In this document: positions 6,274 through 14,538 of the stretch, piece by piece
Layout of the letters: each line of letters starts with the position of its first letter
Position numbering within the stretch: the first letter of the stretch is position 1
Assembly: GCF_043641075.1 (NCBI RefSeq)
Contig: NZ_JBHZRC010000001.1
Coordinates: 1,240,001 to 1,304,000, forward strand
Source: Bacillus_BD oryzisoli_A
Lineage (GTDB): Bacteria > Bacillota > Bacilli > Bacillales > Cytobacillaceae
Direction of reading: 5' to 3'
Length of the DNA: 64,000 bases
The notes under the pieces: generated by a model
The model's database searches: none
What the model saw: only the letters and a program-made list of their open reading frames with translations
What the model was told of the DNA's origin: nothing
Translations under genes and position numbers: made by a program

Positions 6274-8553
6274 CTAGGAAAGAGTTGAATTTTGAAATAA
6301 AGCTAGCAGCTTTATTGTATCATGTTTGGCCGATTCCGTTTGTGCATCCATTCCAATGCACGACGGGCAGCCTTGGTCACAAGGACAGCTATTGACCATT
6401 TTTTTTGCTTCAAATAAAATCGTTTCGATTCCTTGATAGATTTTATCACTTAATCCAATTCCTCCGGGATACCGGTCATAGAAAAAAATCGTAGGCTTCT
6501 CATTATGAGCAGCTTTAACCTGTGGTACAACGTGAATATCCTGGGAATCACACATAACAAACAGCGGCGCAATATGTTTTAGTGAATGGGCCATACCAAT
6601 TAATCCTTGATCAAGTCTTTCCTCACTAAGACCGCTCATTTCTTTATTTAAGGAAATCCATGCCGAACTCGTATGCAGCTCCTCCTCTGGGAGGGAAATT
6701 GGCCCAGAACCGATATTTTCATGTGTCTCAAATTTAATTTTTTTAAAAATGGTCGCCATCGCCAAAACACTCACATCGCCATATCCGATTTCCAGCTGTT
6801 CGTTCTTTCGCTGTTTATCAACCTCAAGTACCTTTAGCTCAACAGCTAAATTTGCATCTGTATAGTAATCAACTGCCACTTCGCGGACAAATGCCTTTTT
6901 TTCCTCCCAATCAAGTATTTCAACTTGGTATTGAACACCTTGATGCAGGTATATCGCTTCTTCATGCAGAAGAGTCATTGCTGAAAAACGGTCCATTTCA
7001 CCAATCACCCTCGCATTGGCACTTTCAGAGATATCAATAATTACAACATTCTCTTGTGAAGCAGAGCGCAGTGAAATATTATGGGCTGGGAAGGAATCAT
7101 TCATCCAATACCATTTATCACCATTTTTATATAAAACTCGTTCCTCGCTTAAATATTCAAGTATCTCACTTGTTTGAAAGCTGCCAAAGTCCTCCCCTTC
7201 TTTAAACGGTAGTTCATATGCAGCACATTTCATGTGATCAATTACTATAATCAAGTTATCCGGATTAATCCTGGCACTTTCCGGACTACGGTTAAAGAAA
7301 TATTCTGGATGTCCAATGATATACTGATCAAGCGGACTTGAACTGGCTACCATTATAACAAGCGATTCTCCGTGCCGTCTCCCTGCTCTTCCAGCCTGCT
7401 GCCAAGCACTTGCGATAGTCCCCGGATAGCCTGTCATAATACAGACCTGCAGCTGGCCGATATCTACTCCGAGCTCTAAAGCATTTGTACTCACAACACC
7501 ATATATATCTCCTGAACGCAAACCATTTTCAATTTCACGCCGTTCCGTCGGCAAATAGCCACCCCGGTAGCCTCTTATCGCTTTTGGTCCCAGCTGATAC
7601 TTAACGAGCTCTTTTAAGTAGGTCAGTAGAATTTCGACTCTGACTCTGCTACGGGCAAAAACAATCGTTTGAATTTTATTTTTCAACAATTCAGCTGCTA
7701 ATTTGCGTACCTCTAGTGTGGCGCTTCTACGTATATTGAGCGGTTTATTGACAAGTGGCGGGTTATAAAATAGAAAATGCTTAACCCCGCTAGGTGCCCC
7801 ATTGTTATCAATAAGGACCATTTGTTTTTCTGTTAAGGTTTCGGCAAGCTCAAGCGGGTTGGCGATTGTGGCAGAAGTACAAATGAAAGTCGGATTACTT
7901 CCGTAATACTGGCAAATTCTTCTTAAGCGTCTTATCACATTGGCTACATGGCTCCCAAATACACCCCTATATATATGGAGCTCATCAATAATGACATATT
8001 GTAAATTCTCAAAGAGTGAGACCCATTTCGTATGATGAGGCAAAATAGCAGAATGAAGCATATCAGGATTCGTGATCACTATATGTCCTGCCTTCCTTAC
8101 CTTTTGCCGGATGTTTGCTGGAGTATCACCATCATACGTATAACTATTAATCGAGAGTCCTGCTTCCTGAATTAATTCATTCATTTCACTTTTTTGGTCC
8201 TGGGCAAGTGCTTTGGTAGGAAACATATATAATGCCCTTGCATTCGGGTTACGGATAATCGTTTCAAGAACGGGAAGGTTATAGCATAATGTCTTCCCTG
8301 AAGCTGTTGGTGTTACTGCTACAATACTTTTGTTTCCCATTACTGATTCATACGCTTCTCTTTGATGAGTGTATAATGTATGAATGCCCCGGCCCTGTAA
8401 CGCAGCTTTAAGTGAAGGATGGATCGAAGCAGGAAAGTCAACTGTCTTTGCTTCTTTTGCCTCAATGGTCTGCCAATGAACAATATTTTCTTTATATTCA
8501 TCCGTTAGTTTCAGTTGATTCATTATTTCTTGCAAGCTTTTTCGAAGATTCAT
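6274..8553 (-). CDS. mrfA: MrfA/YprA, DEAD/DEAH-box helicase with C-terminal DUF1998 zinc-binding domain
   Basis: A 759-residue superfamily 2 helicase. Walker A is TPTASGKT (81-88) and the Walker B box is DELH (190-193). Motif VI is seen in QQAGRAGRRHG. The C-terminus has four cysteines in CPCDQGCPSC (723, 725, 729, 732), the metal site required for MrfA function in mitomycin C repair in B. subtilis. It acts with the nuclease MrfB encoded directly downstream. The length is close to the B. subtilis protein. The ATG at 8553 follows GAGGTG. The divergent neighbour is a Crp/Fnr gene. Confidence 0.93.
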   Translation of the reverse strand: MNLRKSLQEIMNQLKLTDEYKENIVHWQTIEAKEAKTVDFPASIHPSLKAALQGRGIHTLYTHQREAYESVMGNKSIVAVTPTASGKTLCYNLPVLETIIRNPNARALYMFPTKALAQDQKSEMNELIQEAGLSINSYTYDGDTPANIRQKVRKAGHIVITNPDMLHSAILPHHTKWVSLFENLQYVIIDELHIYRGVFGSHVANVIRRLRRICQYYGSNPTFICTSATIANPLELAETLTEKQMVLIDNNGAPSGVKHFLFYNPPLVNKPLNIRRSATLEVRKLAAELLKNKIQTIVFARSRVRVEILLTYLKELVKYQLGPKAIRGYRGGYLPTERREIENGLRSGDIYGVVSTNALELGVDIGQLQVCIMTGYPGTIASAWQQAGRAGRRHGESLVIMVASSSPLDQYIIGHPEYFFNRSPESARINPDNLIIVIDHMKCAAYELPFKEGEDFGSFQTSEILEYLSEERVLYKNGDKWYWMNDSFPAHNISLRSASQENVVIIDISESANARVIGEMDRFSAMTLLHEEAIYLHQGVQYQVEILDWEEKKAFVREVAVDYYTDANLAVELKVLEVDKQRKNEQLEIGYGDVSVLAMATIFKKIKFETHENIGSGPISLPEEELHTSSAWISLNKEMSGLSEERLDQGLIGMAHSLKHIAPLFVMCDSQDIHVVPQVKAAHNEKPTIFFYDRYPGGIGLSDKIYQGIETILFEAKKMVNSCPCDQGCPSCIGMDAQTESAKHDTIKLLALFQNSTLS

Positions 8554-8673
8554 TCATTCTCACCTCATAACCCTATTTTATCGAATGAACGTTCGCAATA
8601 AAAGAGCTATGATGCATATTATTTATTTTTTCAATCTTAATCATGATTATAAGACGTTTTGTTATCAATTTTT

Positions 8674-8682
8674 TGTTACAAT
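8674..8682 (+). promoter_or_regulatory. extended -10 promoter of the Crp/Fnr gene
   Basis: TGTTACAAT (TG-n-TACAAT) forms an extended -10 element 30 bases before the ATG at 8713. No good -35 box lies 17 bases upstream, which is usual for extended -10 or activator-dependent promoters. Confidence 0.4.
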
Positions 8683-8712
8683 GGTACTAAGAAATGTGAC
8701 CGAGGTGTTAGC

Positions 8713-9408
8713 ATGAACAAAGAGCAAATCGAAAATGTTTTATCTGAGTTTTCCCTGTTCCGCGAACTAGACAAACAAGAGATTGATAAAATAGTCGAAA
8801 TTTCAATTTCAAGAGAGTGGAATAAAGGAAGTCATGTATTTTTACAGGATGAACCTCTTGAAAATGTTTATTTTATATATGAAGGCAAAATTAAAATATA
8901 TAAAACGGATATTAACGGGAAGGAACAAATTGTTTCGATATTAAAAAAGGGGGAAATGTTTCCCCATGTCGGATTCTTCCGTAAAGGAGGCTATCCTGCA
9001 TTTTCTGAGGTCCTAGAAAATGCCATACTGGTAGTTGTTCCGATTATCCAATTTGAGCGGGTATTAATTGATAATCCAGAGCTAAGTATCAAGGTTTTTA
9101 AGGTATTAGGTGAAAAAATTGTTGATTTACAGGAACGTTTAGAATCACAAATCCTAAATAATACGTACCAGCAAATTATTAAACTTTTGATAAGGCTTGG
9201 AAAAGAACATGGACAAAAACTAGAGGACGGTAGAATACTTCTTAAAGGTGAATTTACAAATCGCGATTTGGCTAATATGATTGGAACAACACGGGAAACT
9301 GTGAGCCGTACACTAACAAAGCTTAAAAAGGAAAACTTAATTGAAACCGATATAGATAATGATTTATTATTTGATCCAGATATACTAGCTGAGGAATTAT
9401 TTTCTTGA
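8713..9408 (+). CDS. Crp/Fnr-family transcriptional regulator without cysteines
   Basis: A 231-residue regulator with a cyclic-nucleotide-binding-like beta barrel (about 10-120), a dimer helix (about 120-155) and a winged helix-turn-helix (TNRDLANMIGTTRETVSRTL, about 182-201). The recognition helix has E195, S198 and R199, the E-x2-SR pattern of FNR-type proteins, which read TGTGA/TTGAT half-sites. The protein contains no cysteine, so it cannot hold an FNR-type iron-sulfur cluster and its signal is unknown. The ATG at 8713 follows GAGGTG; an in-frame ATG at 8659 lacks a site. It converges on hcp and probably regulates it. Confidence 0.85.
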   Translation: MNKEQIENVLSEFSLFRELDKQEIDKIVEISISREWNKGSHVFLQDEPLENVYFIYEGKIKIYKTDINGKEQIVSILKKGEMFPHVGFFRKGGYPAFSEVLENAILVVVPIIQFERVLIDNPELSIKVFKVLGEKIVDLQERLESQILNNTYQQIIKLLIRLGKEHGQKLEDGRILLKGEFTNRDLANMIGTTRETVSRTLTKLKKENLIETDIDNDLLFDPDILAEELFS

Positions 9409-9417
9409 ATAAAATAG

Positions 9418-9455
9418 TAAGAAAGAAGAGAGCCAATAGACTCTCTTCTTTCTTA
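9418..9455. terminator. bidirectional terminator between the Crp/Fnr gene and hcp
   Basis: A 15-bp perfect stem (9418-9432 with 9441-9455) with an 8-nt loop lies between two convergent genes and is suited to end both transcripts. Confidence 0.85.
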
Positions 9456-9457
9456 TA

Positions 9458-10750
9458 TTAATTTAATTGCAGCATTTCTTTCATGTCTTCTTCAGCAGTT
9501 CCGATTAGCTTCAAATTAAACGTCTCTTGTAATACATTCATAACACCCTCAGAAATAAATTCAGGTGGTTTTGGTCCAATTCGAATGTCCTGAATTCCAA
9601 GGCTGAATAAACCTAGTAAAATAGCAACCGCCTTTTGTTCAAACCAAGATAGAACAATACTAACAGGTAATTCATTGATCTCACACTCGAATGCATCTGC
9701 AAGTGCTTTAGCAATTTTGATCGTCGAACCTGAGTTATTACATTGACCTAAATCAATATAACGAGGAATGTCTGTTCCAGGGACCGTGCCATAATCAACA
9801 TCATTAAAACGGAACTTTCCGCATGAGGTTGTTAAGATTACTGTTTCTGGAGGGAGTGATGTAGCTAATTCACGATAGTATTCCCCGCCTTTTCCAGGAG
9901 CATCACAGCCTGCAATGACGAAGAAACGCTTGATTTTGCCTTCCTTAACAGCAGCAATTACCTCTGGTGCTAATCCAAGAACGGTTTCATGATGGAAGCC
10001 GGTAAGTAATGTTTCATCTGAATCTATATTTGCTTCTGGAAGCTCTAAAGCACGGTTAATCAATGGACTGAAATCATCATTCACAATCTTCTGGACATTT
10101 TCAAGACCAGCCACTTCATAAGAGAACATACGGTCAGCGTAAGTTCCTTTAATCGGCATAACACAGTTTGTCGTTGCCAAAATAGCTCCTGGGAACTTTT
10201 CAAATAATCGACGCTGGTCATACCAAGCTTTCCCAATATTTCCTTTCAAATGTGAATATTTCTTCAGTTGCGGATAGCCATGAGCAGGAAGCATTTCGGA
10301 ATGAGTATAAATATTAATTCCTTTTCCTTCTGTTTGCTTTAACAATTGCTCAAGTGCAAATAAATTATGTCCTGTCACAACAATACTTTTTCCTTCAATC
10401 TTGTTTTGGGAAACACGTACAGGTTCGGGTACTCCAAGTAGCTTTGTATGTGCTTCATCAAGTACTTCCATGATACGGACAGCAGATTTGCCGACCTTCA
10501 TGGCCATCTCAATATGCTCTTGAACATTAAAGTTTGAATTTGTCAATGTCATATACAACGCTTCGTGAGTGGTTGCATCAACAAATGGATCTGTATAGCC
10601 TAATTGATTAGCATGTGTCCGATAAGCAGCAATTCCTTTTAAACCGAAAATAATGGTATCCTGCAAGCTGGCAATGGTTTCATCTTTTCCACAAACACCG
10701 ATTACTTTACATCCCCCTGTAGGTGTTTGCTCACATTGGTAACAAAACAT
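9458..10750 (-). CDS. hcp: hydroxylamine reductase / hybrid-cluster protein (short form)
   Basis: A 430-residue iron-sulfur protein that reduces hydroxylamine to ammonia and, in other bacteria, acts as a nitric oxide reductase. The N-terminal cluster site is C3-x2-C6-x7-C14-x5-C20 (starting MFCYQCEQTP). Hybrid-cluster ligand regions include TGFHHETVLG, FVIAGCDAPGKGG, TTSCGKFRF and DLGQCNNSG. At 430 residues it is about 110 shorter than the usual 540-550, which fits the class III form lacking the second helical domain. The ATG at 10750 follows GAGGGGAT. No hcr reductase gene is adjacent. An FNR/CRP-like box lies upstream. Confidence 0.93.
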   Translation of the reverse strand: MFCYQCEQTPTGGCKVIGVCGKDETIASLQDTIIFGLKGIAAYRTHANQLGYTDPFVDATTHEALYMTLTNSNFNVQEHIEMAMKVGKSAVRIMEVLDEAHTKLLGVPEPVRVSQNKIEGKSIVVTGHNLFALEQLLKQTEGKGINIYTHSEMLPAHGYPQLKKYSHLKGNIGKAWYDQRRLFEKFPGAILATTNCVMPIKGTYADRMFSYEVAGLENVQKIVNDDFSPLINRALELPEANIDSDETLLTGFHHETVLGLAPEVIAAVKEGKIKRFFVIAGCDAPGKGGEYYRELATSLPPETVILTTSCGKFRFNDVDYGTVPGTDIPRYIDLGQCNNSGSTIKIAKALADAFECEINELPVSIVLSWFEQKAVAILLGLFSLGIQDIRIGPKPPEFISEGVMNVLQETFNLKLIGTAEEDMKEMLQLN

Positions 10751-10812
10751 TTTACAAATCCCCTCTCTCACTATCATTCTTTTACAGTTTACTTTCCAGA
10801 TATTCACACGTA

Positions 10813-10828
10813 CGTGATTTACATCACA
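10813..10828. promoter_or_regulatory. FNR/CRP-type operator upstream of hcp
   Basis: CGTGATTTACATCACA contains the perfect inverted repeat GTGAT-N4-ATCAC and matches the TGTGAT-N4-ATCACA consensus at all but one base. If it is centred at -41.5 (a class II activator position) the -10 element would fall at TAAACT on the minus strand (10786-10791), leaving a leader of about 30 bases. The Crp/Fnr protein encoded at 8713-9408 is the obvious candidate regulator. Confidence 0.65.
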
Positions 10829-10969
10829 CCTTAATCGATTGTCATAAATTATTCACTATTAACCCCGTATTTTTTGAATAATTTGTGACAAGTTGTGATT
10901 AAAATCCTATCCCCCAAAAAATCACACCGATAACGCTGGTCTATGAACGTGACTTGAACAACAAAAAAA

Positions 10970-10986
10970 CGGTCTTAGATAGACCG
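10970..10986 (-). terminator. yppG intrinsic terminator
   Basis: A 6-bp stem CGGTCT/AGACCG (10970-10975 with 10981-10986) followed on the minus strand by seven T residues. It lies 20 bases past the yppG stop. Confidence 0.75.
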
Positions 10987-11006
10987 CTTTCCACCACTAG
11001 TATAAA

Positions 11007-11513
11007 TTAGACTTTAAACATACCGCCGAAGCCCTTTACAACTGACGAAACCTGACTGACGGCATTTATCATCTGCCCGGCAGTGTCCACCATTTTATTA
11101 ATATCTAATGATCCATCCTGTGATTTAAACGAATTTAATACTGATTTCATACCTGATGGTGGTTTAGCAAGAAAGGAGCCCTTTGGGTATGGATTCATAT
11201 AAGAGTAACCGTTCGGCTGTACCTGCTGCTGCATTTGACCATAAGTTTCTTGTTTTCCTTGCAGCGGGTTATGGAAAACATTTTGTGAAAAAGAAGAATG
11301 GGACGGTACTTGTTGATGATATCCAGCAGCCCCTTGGGCAGGTGGATAAAAATATTGACTTCCTTGAATCGTATAGGGATTCATATATGGAAAATCAATT
11401 GCAGGCTGATTCCCATTCATTCCCTGTATGATTGGGTACGGGTGTTGCCTCATTGGCGTAGATTGATAGCCAACGTAATGACCTTGTCTTAACCTCGGAC
11501 CATACATGGGCAT
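11007..11513 (-). CDS. yppG: YppG family protein (sporulation-associated)
   Basis: A 168-residue protein rich in Gln, Tyr, Pro, Met and Gly for the first 115 residues (QHPYPIIQGMNGNQPAIDF and similar), then an ordered tail (SGMKSVLNSFKSQDGSLDI... SSVVKGFGGMFKV). The tail matches the YppG family of Bacillus. The composition resembles coat-associated proteins, but the precise role is not known. The start follows AAGGAGGG; spacing is short, and an in-frame ATG two codons on (11507) is equally possible. It lies next to yppF, as in B. subtilis. Confidence 0.75.
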   Translation of the reverse strand: MPMYGPRLRQGHYVGYQSTPMRQHPYPIIQGMNGNQPAIDFPYMNPYTIQGSQYFYPPAQGAAGYHQQVPSHSSFSQNVFHNPLQGKQETYGQMQQQVQPNGYSYMNPYPKGSFLAKPPSGMKSVLNSFKSQDGSLDINKMVDTAGQMINAVSQVSSVVKGFGGMFKV

Positions 11514-11722
11514 TATCCCTCCTTAAGACTAGTATTATACATTAAATATATGATATGGATGCCCAGATGGTGACAGTGTCAAAATTGTTGTTTTTTTGGG
11601 ATCGGAGGTTTCAAATCGTGTCTACTGGTGGGGGTTTCTGTCGGAAGTCTAAATATTTTAAAAATATTAGACTATTCCCAATTCATGATAAAATGTAATA
11701 AAAGGTAAAGGAGGAGTAAATT

Positions 11723-11926
11723 ATGACTATTCACGAACTTAAATTGAAGTTTCTTCAAATTCGTGATTACTTAACTGATGATGTCAATGAGTTATTGGAC
11801 TTTACAAAGAAAGAGTATATACAAAATAAAATTTCGATTATTGAGTACCGAAATCTTGTTCGTGAATTAGAAAAATTAGGAGCCAAATTTCCTGATATAT
11901 TCATCGATAAATCTCTTTTTCATTAA
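11723..11926 (+). CDS. yppF: YppF family protein
   Basis: A 67-residue helical protein (MTIHELKLKFLQIRDYL... ISIIEYRNLVRELEKLGA) of the YppF family, conserved in Bacillus and of unknown function. GGAGGAG lies seven bases before the ATG at 11723. It is transcribed opposite to yppG and ends before a strong bidirectional terminator. There are no transmembrane segments, and the charge pattern is that of a small soluble cytoplasmic protein. Confidence 0.75.
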   Translation: MTIHELKLKFLQIRDYLTDDVNELLDFTKKEYIQNKISIIEYRNLVRELEKLGAKFPDIFIDKSLFH

Positions 11927-12031
11927 AACCTCAAAAACATAAATAACCCTTCAATCATACAACTCATAGAATCAGCATGACAAACGTTCCTTTAATTGAT
12001 CCTAACAACGTCTTGGACGGATGAATATAGT

Positions 12032-12070
12032 AAAAAAGGAAGTTCCCTTCATGCGGATACTTCCTTTTTT
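12032..12070. terminator. bidirectional terminator between yppF and the gene at 12125
   Basis: A 12-bp stem (AAAAAAGGAAGT at 12032-12043 with ACTTCCTTTTTT at 12059-12070) with T runs on both strands lies between convergent genes. Confidence 0.8.
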
Positions 12071-12124
12071 TCGGTTTCTATCCATAAATTCCACCATTCT
12101 TTTGCTTTCATTCCTTATCTATAC

Positions 12125-12376
12125 TTAATAACTAAGCGTTAATCGTAATGATGTTTTTTTAAGCTGATCTTTACGTTCTATTGTGGAGGACATACTCATT
12201 TCAAGGGATTCCAACTGTTTGTCACAAGTATCAAATCGCGCTTCCTGTTTTCTTTGCCATTCATACTGTTGTTGTGACATATTGGTCTTTATTGAAATCT
12301 CCAATTGTTCCAGTTGATTATTAATATTCTCAAACATGTCAATTAGTTCTTCTCTTCCAATAACAGTTGTTTTCAT
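12125..12376 (-). CDS. hypothetical coiled-coil protein
   Basis: An 83-residue, strongly charged protein with a helix-rich sequence (ELIDMFENINNQLEQLEISI) and heptad-like leucine and isoleucine spacing over residues 10-65, suggesting a coiled coil. It has one cysteine and no membrane segment. GGGAGG lies about ten bases before the ATG. It occupies the place of the small genes yppE/yppD between yppF and sspM in B. subtilis and may correspond to yppD, but I cannot confirm this from sequence. No function is suggested. Confidence 0.65.
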   Translation of the reverse strand: MKTTVIGREELIDMFENINNQLEQLEISIKTNMSQQQYEWQRKQEARFDTCDKQLESLEMSMSSTIERKDQLKKTSLRLTLSY

Positions 12377-12568
12377 TATACTTCTGCCTCCCTTTGAACT
12401 TTAGTAATAATAGTAATTCTCCCTATCTTCTTCTCTTCCTTCCTACCTGACAAAACTAGTTATCATTCGGCAAAGGTAGAAGAATTTTTCCTTTATTAAC
12501 TCTCCTTCGACAAATCAAGAAGCATGAATCCATTCTCAATGTACAAACTAGTAGTGGAGGTGTTGACA

Positions 12569-12676
12569 ATGGGGCAAAAGGAAAAACAAAATAAAGTCCA
12601 ACCTAAAAAACTTAATGAAACAAAACCAGGCTATGGCGACAAAAAGCTTGAAGGTCCTGATCGTCCTTCAACATAA
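12569..12676 (+). CDS. sspM: small acid-soluble spore protein SspM
   Basis: A 35-codon gene. The protein starts MGQKEKQNK and ends GYGDKKLEGPDRPST. The tail closely matches B. subtilis SspM, whose end is DKKLGGPNRPST, and both are 34-35 residues, lysine-rich and without hydrophobic segments. GTGGAGGTG lies seven bases before the ATG. SspM is a minor forespore protein made under sigma-G. The location between yppF/yppD and yppC is the same as in B. subtilis, and a terminator follows 18 bases after the stop. Confidence 0.88.
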   Translation: MGQKEKQNKVQPKKLNETKPGYGDKKLEGPDRPST

Positions 12677-12694
12677 GTAAGCACTATTAAAGTA

Positions 12695-12720
12695 AAAAGC
12701 AAGGAGTACTCCTTGCTTTT
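12695..12720. terminator. terminator shared by sspM and yppC
   Basis: A 26-base near-perfect palindrome: AAAAGCAAGGAG (12695-12706) with CTCCTTGCTTTT (12709-12720), then more T residues. It lies between the convergent sspM and yppC genes. Confidence 0.8.
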
Positions 12721-12728
12721 TTCCGTAC

Positions 12729-13727
12729 TTATTCCATTACATGTTTTACTATTGCAAGCCTTTGAATCTGCCTTTGCTTTTGGAAAAACCATTCATTTAA
12801 TAAAATAGGGTGACGGTGTATCGGTTGATCATACCATGATTTTCTTATTTTCTTTCCGGATGACCAGTCTTCGTACTCCCACAGCTGATGCGCCTCGGGT
12901 TCAATAATAGGGAATACCGTACGTAAAAAAGGAGTATCTCTTTTTTTTTGCTTCATAAAATAACACTCATAATCATATCTTGAGCCTGTATGAATAGTTT
13001 TAGAAGCAAACTGATAAAAAGAAGGAAAAAGTTGTTCATTAAACAGAATTGAGGCAATTCGTTTACCAAGATCAATCCTTTTATGGACATTCTTAAATCC
13101 ATTGACGCTTGCCCCATATACATTTCCTGAACAGGTTGGCAGCAGGATTGAACTAAAATGAAGAAAATCCTGGAAAAAATAAATAAATGTTCGAAATACA
13201 TTTTTTTGAAAATACGGATGACAAATAACCGGCTTATGAATGACATGCTGTTCATTAACAATGAGAGAAATAAGTAATCGCTTATGATTTCGATGGTTCC
13301 AGAAATAATTCCATTCCCTTTCCATAAATGCAGAAACATGAAAGTACTTTAATAAATGAAACATTGCCTTTTTACCTTTCGTCGAATAATGATATAGCAA
13401 TAGCTGTGGAAAGGCATCTTGGAAAATCAGCCAATTCGCTATTTCATATGTGTAGAAAAGCTTATCCCTTACTCCTTTCTCTAAAAGCAGAGGAAACCAG
13501 AGCCCCTCGAGATCACACATATTCCATCCGGCATTGCGCGAGACCATAGAAGCTAGAAAGGCCCAATGAATTTCCTGATGCTGCCTATAATAACGAAAAT
13601 AAGCATCCGTCCGGGATATGTTATCAAGATTATAGATCTTTGTTTCATTTCTAATCGTTTGTATCAGTATTCGCTCATTTGCTGTTAATGTTTGTGGTGC
13701 TGGAATTAGTCTCATTCTCCTATTCAC
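12729..13727 (-). CDS. yppC: YppC family protein (DUF2515)
   Basis: A 332-residue protein that matches the DUF2515 family, found in sporulating Bacillaceae next to recU. Recognisable features are TDAYFRYYRQHQEIHWAFLAS near residue 40 and SRNAGWNMCDLEG near residue 63. It is rich in aromatic residues and seems soluble. The function is unknown. The frame opens with a GTG at 13727 just after ATGAGGTT; an internal ATG at 13715 (MRLIPAPQT) is an alternative. It diverges from recU with about 150 bases between. Confidence 0.75.
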   Translation of the reverse strand: MNRRMRLIPAPQTLTANERILIQTIRNETKIYNLDNISRTDAYFRYYRQHQEIHWAFLASMVSRNAGWNMCDLEGLWFPLLLEKGVRDKLFYTYEIANWLIFQDAFPQLLLYHYSTKGKKAMFHLLKYFHVSAFMEREWNYFWNHRNHKRLLISLIVNEQHVIHKPVICHPYFQKNVFRTFIYFFQDFLHFSSILLPTCSGNVYGASVNGFKNVHKRIDLGKRIASILFNEQLFPSFYQFASKTIHTGSRYDYECYFMKQKKRDTPFLRTVFPIIEPEAHQLWEYEDWSSGKKIRKSWYDQPIHRHPILLNEWFFQKQRQIQRLAIVKHVME

Positions 13728-13874
13728 AACCTCATATTTCTGATAATAAACAGCTGTAATCTAAGGCTTCATCGCAATTAGTTGTACTAGTATCGTTTGT
13801 TAAATGATTCTTTTTATTCAACATGAACGGGCAGATATTTGTTATTATTAGTAATAGCATGTGAGGTGAATAGA

Positions 13875-14486
13875 ATGACTTTCCATTATCCAAATGGTAA
13901 GCGATATGTAGCTGCTGCATCTGAAACAGCTGGCCGAAATTCTACGGACAAAAAATGGTCCTACGGAAAAAGGGGAATGACATTAGAGGAGGACATAAAT
14001 GAAACAAATCAATATTATTTAGATCGGGGGCTTGCTGTCATTCATAAAAAGCCTACACCCGTTCAGATTGTGGATGTGAACTATCCAAAAAGAAGTGCCG
14101 CAGTTATAAAAGAGGCATATTTTAAACAGGCATCAACAACTGACTACAATGGCATATATAAAGGAAGATACATTGATTTCGAAGCAAAGGAAACAAAGCT
14201 TGAAACCTCTTTCCCGCTTAAAAACTTTCATGAACATCAGATTGTACATATGAAACAAGTATTAGCACACGGAGCGATTTGCTTTGTCTTACTCCGTTTT
14301 TCATTGACAGACGAAGTTTATTATCTAAAGGCAGAGCATCTCCTGTTTTTTTGGCAGAGGATGTTGGATGGAGGAAGAAAATCGATTACAAAAACAGAAA
14401 TAGAAGACCTCGGGTCCTTGATTCCCCTTGGTTTTCAGCCGAGAATTGATTATATTAAAATCATCAATAATTTATACAAATTTTAA
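13875..14486 (+). CDS. recU: Holliday junction resolvase RecU
   Basis: A 203-residue Holliday junction-cutting nuclease used in recombination and chromosome segregation, working with RuvAB. The active site is visible as D90, D101, E103 and K105 (in STTDYNG and YIDFEAKET), matching the known B. subtilis catalytic set. The ATG at 13875 follows GAGGTG and gives MTFHYPNGKR, the usual start. ponA follows 52 bases later with no terminator between, so the two form the classic recU-ponA operon. Confidence 0.95.
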   Translation: MTFHYPNGKRYVAAASETAGRNSTDKKWSYGKRGMTLEEDINETNQYYLDRGLAVIHKKPTPVQIVDVNYPKRSAAVIKEAYFKQASTTDYNGIYKGRYIDFEAKETKLETSFPLKNFHEHQIVHMKQVLAHGAICFVLLRFSLTDEVYYLKAEHLLFFWQRMLDGGRKSITKTEIEDLGSLIPLGFQPRIDYIKIINNLYKF

Positions 14487-14538
14487 ATAAGAATGAATCG
14501 TATTCACGTTGGTTTTATTAGAAAGGAAGGAATGAGTT

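Noticed and set aside
10880..10905. Second FNR-like site upstream of hcp (TGTGA repeated near 10882-10900)
   Set aside because: The two TGTGA words are direct, not inverted, repeats and lie too far from the likely hcp promoter.
11618..11698. 26-codon GTG frame before yppF with GGAGG upstream
   Set aside because: The site is good but the peptide has no recognisable features, overlaps the AT-rich yppF promoter region and is too short to support.
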